A DNA stretch of 6,392 nucleotides from Desulfatirhabdium butyrativorans (GTDB taxonomy: Bacteria; Desulfobacterota; Desulfobacteria; Desulfobacterales; DYRK01): contig DYRK01000343.1 of NCBI GenBank assembly GCA_020718785.1, forward strand, positions 1 to 6,392. The letters run 5' to 3'. Shown one piece after another: positions 5,973 to 6,392 of this stretch. The notes beneath the pieces were generated by a model. That model made no database searches, had not been told where the DNA came from, and worked only from the letters and a program-made list of their open reading frames with translations. The position numbers and the translations under genes were made by a program. The stretch's first letter is position 1, and the number at the start of each line of letters is the position of its first letter.

Positions 5973-6063
5973 CCTTAACTTAACGGCAGTGAAGCCGGGG
6001 CTTGGGAACGAGAAAAAACATTACTCTGACAAACCTGTGTCAAACCTTTCTGTTCCGACAGTT

Positions 6064-6392
6064 TCATTCTTCGGAAATTCCCGACGCCTTCATTTTTGCC
6101 TTGAGCCGTATCAGTTCTTTTTCTGCGGTTTCAGCACGTGCTTTTTCCTGTTGCACAAGATTTTCCGCATATTCTGCGCGTATTTTTTCCTGTTCTGCAA
6201 GATTTTCCGCATATTCAGCGCGTTCTTCATCAGACAGAATTTCTTGGCCTGTCATGGCATCATAGACAGCAAGTCCGGTTCCCGAGTCCGCAGGTCCTAT
6301 CATGATGCCTGCGGTTACGCTTGTAATACGTCCCAGCCTGTCGGGTTTCATTCTGAAATATCTGCCGCCCATCATTCTGTAACCGCTGACCG
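6064..6392 (-). CDS. Uma2-family (DUF820) protein, C-terminal part; runs off the right edge
   Basis: The frame is open to the window edge, so the N-terminal part lies outside. An internal ATG at 6373-6375 is unlikely to be the start, because the frame continues upstream as VSGYR. The visible part resembles the end of Uma2-type PD-(D/E)XK nuclease-fold proteins: a beta-rich segment (GYR, GRYFRM, GRITSVTAGIMIG, GLAVYDAMTGQEIL) followed by a charged coiled coil. The coiled coil has three 14-residue units beginning RAEYAENL, RAEYAENL and RAETAEKE (DNA 6181-6222, 6139-6180, 6097-6138). It ends in KMKASGISEE. The nuclease residues themselves are not in the window. Uma2 proteins are abundant in cyanobacteria and some sulfate reducers; their role is poorly known. 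The assignment rests on domain style and the coiled-coil tail. Confidence 0.7.
   Translation of the reverse strand, partial: VSGYRMMGGRYFRMKPDRLGRITSVTAGIMIGPADSGTGLAVYDAMTGQEILSDEERAEYAENLAEQEKIRAEYAENLVQQEKARAETAEKELIRLKAKMKASGISEE
6097..6222 (-). repeat. Three 42-nt coding repeats (coiled coil)
   Basis: Three in-frame units of 42 nt encode the 14-residue coiled-coil periods of the Uma2-like protein. The first two are the closest to each other; the third is diverged. The length fits whole heptads (two per unit), so unit number can change without breaking the frame. Confidence 0.7.

Larger units (their letters stand above)
5737..6013. repeat. 277-bp palindrome-rich interval bounded by 22-bp inverted repeats
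   Basis: The 22 nt at 5737-5758 (core CGTTCCCAAGCCCCGGC) recur as an exact inverted copy at 5992-6013. An inner copy of the same motif lies at 5849-5867. Between the ends are several GC-rich hairpins and the long hairpin 5884-5972. No transposase and no coding frame of quality is inside. It may be a non-mobile accumulation of dispersed palindromic repeats or a small non-autonomous element; I cannot decide without other copies. Confidence 0.65.

Noticed and set aside
5737..6013. CRISPR array
   Set aside because: Repeats are inverted copies at irregular distances, with no regular spacers and no cas gene.

Overview
The window reads as bacterial chromosome from a Gram-negative, sensor-rich anaerobe or marine type. 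My best guess is Desulfobacterota (Desulfonema/Desulfobacteraceae-like). The grounds are the style of the chemotaxis receptor and histidine kinase, a Uma2-family protein with a charged coiled-coil tail, and intergenic spacers full of palindromic repeats. This placement is inference; no rRNA or other marker gene is present.

Layout from left to right. (1) 32-895 (+): the HisKA and HATPase_c core of a sensor histidine kinase. Its sensor part is absent, and the coding similarity begins before the first ATG. (2) 985-3012 (+): glgB, a glycogen branching enzyme of the eukaryote-like (GBE1/GH13_8) type, complete with its catalytic triad. (3) 3000-3070: a 30-bp imperfect inverted repeat made of a 14-nt tandem unit, lying between convergent genes. 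It supplies the last codons and the stop of glgB and probably acts as a two-way terminator. (4) 3069-3920 (-): panB, ketopantoate hydroxymethyltransferase, which starts with GTG. (5) 3921-4213: a divergent spacer holding a duplicated panB leader (ribosome-binding site included), a possible 27-codon ORF and two palindromes. (6) 4214-5584 (+): a membrane methyl-accepting chemotaxis protein with a four-helix-type sensor, a reduced HAMP region and an unusual methylation region. (7) 5585-6063: an 0.5-kb non-coding stretch packed with palindromes. A 277-bp interval is bounded by perfect 22-bp inverted repeats and contains an 89-nt long hairpin that resembles a miniature inverted-repeat element. (8) 6064-6392 (-): the C-terminal part of a Uma2-family protein that runs off the right edge.

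The genes do not form one pathway. Glycogen branching, pantothenate/CoA synthesis and two sensory proteins sit side by side in changing orientation, separated by repeats. I see no CRISPR array, tRNA, rRNA, transposase or defence operon. The most noteworthy material is in the spacers: three different kinds of inverted or direct repeat, and one gene (glgB) whose 3' end is built from such a repeat.
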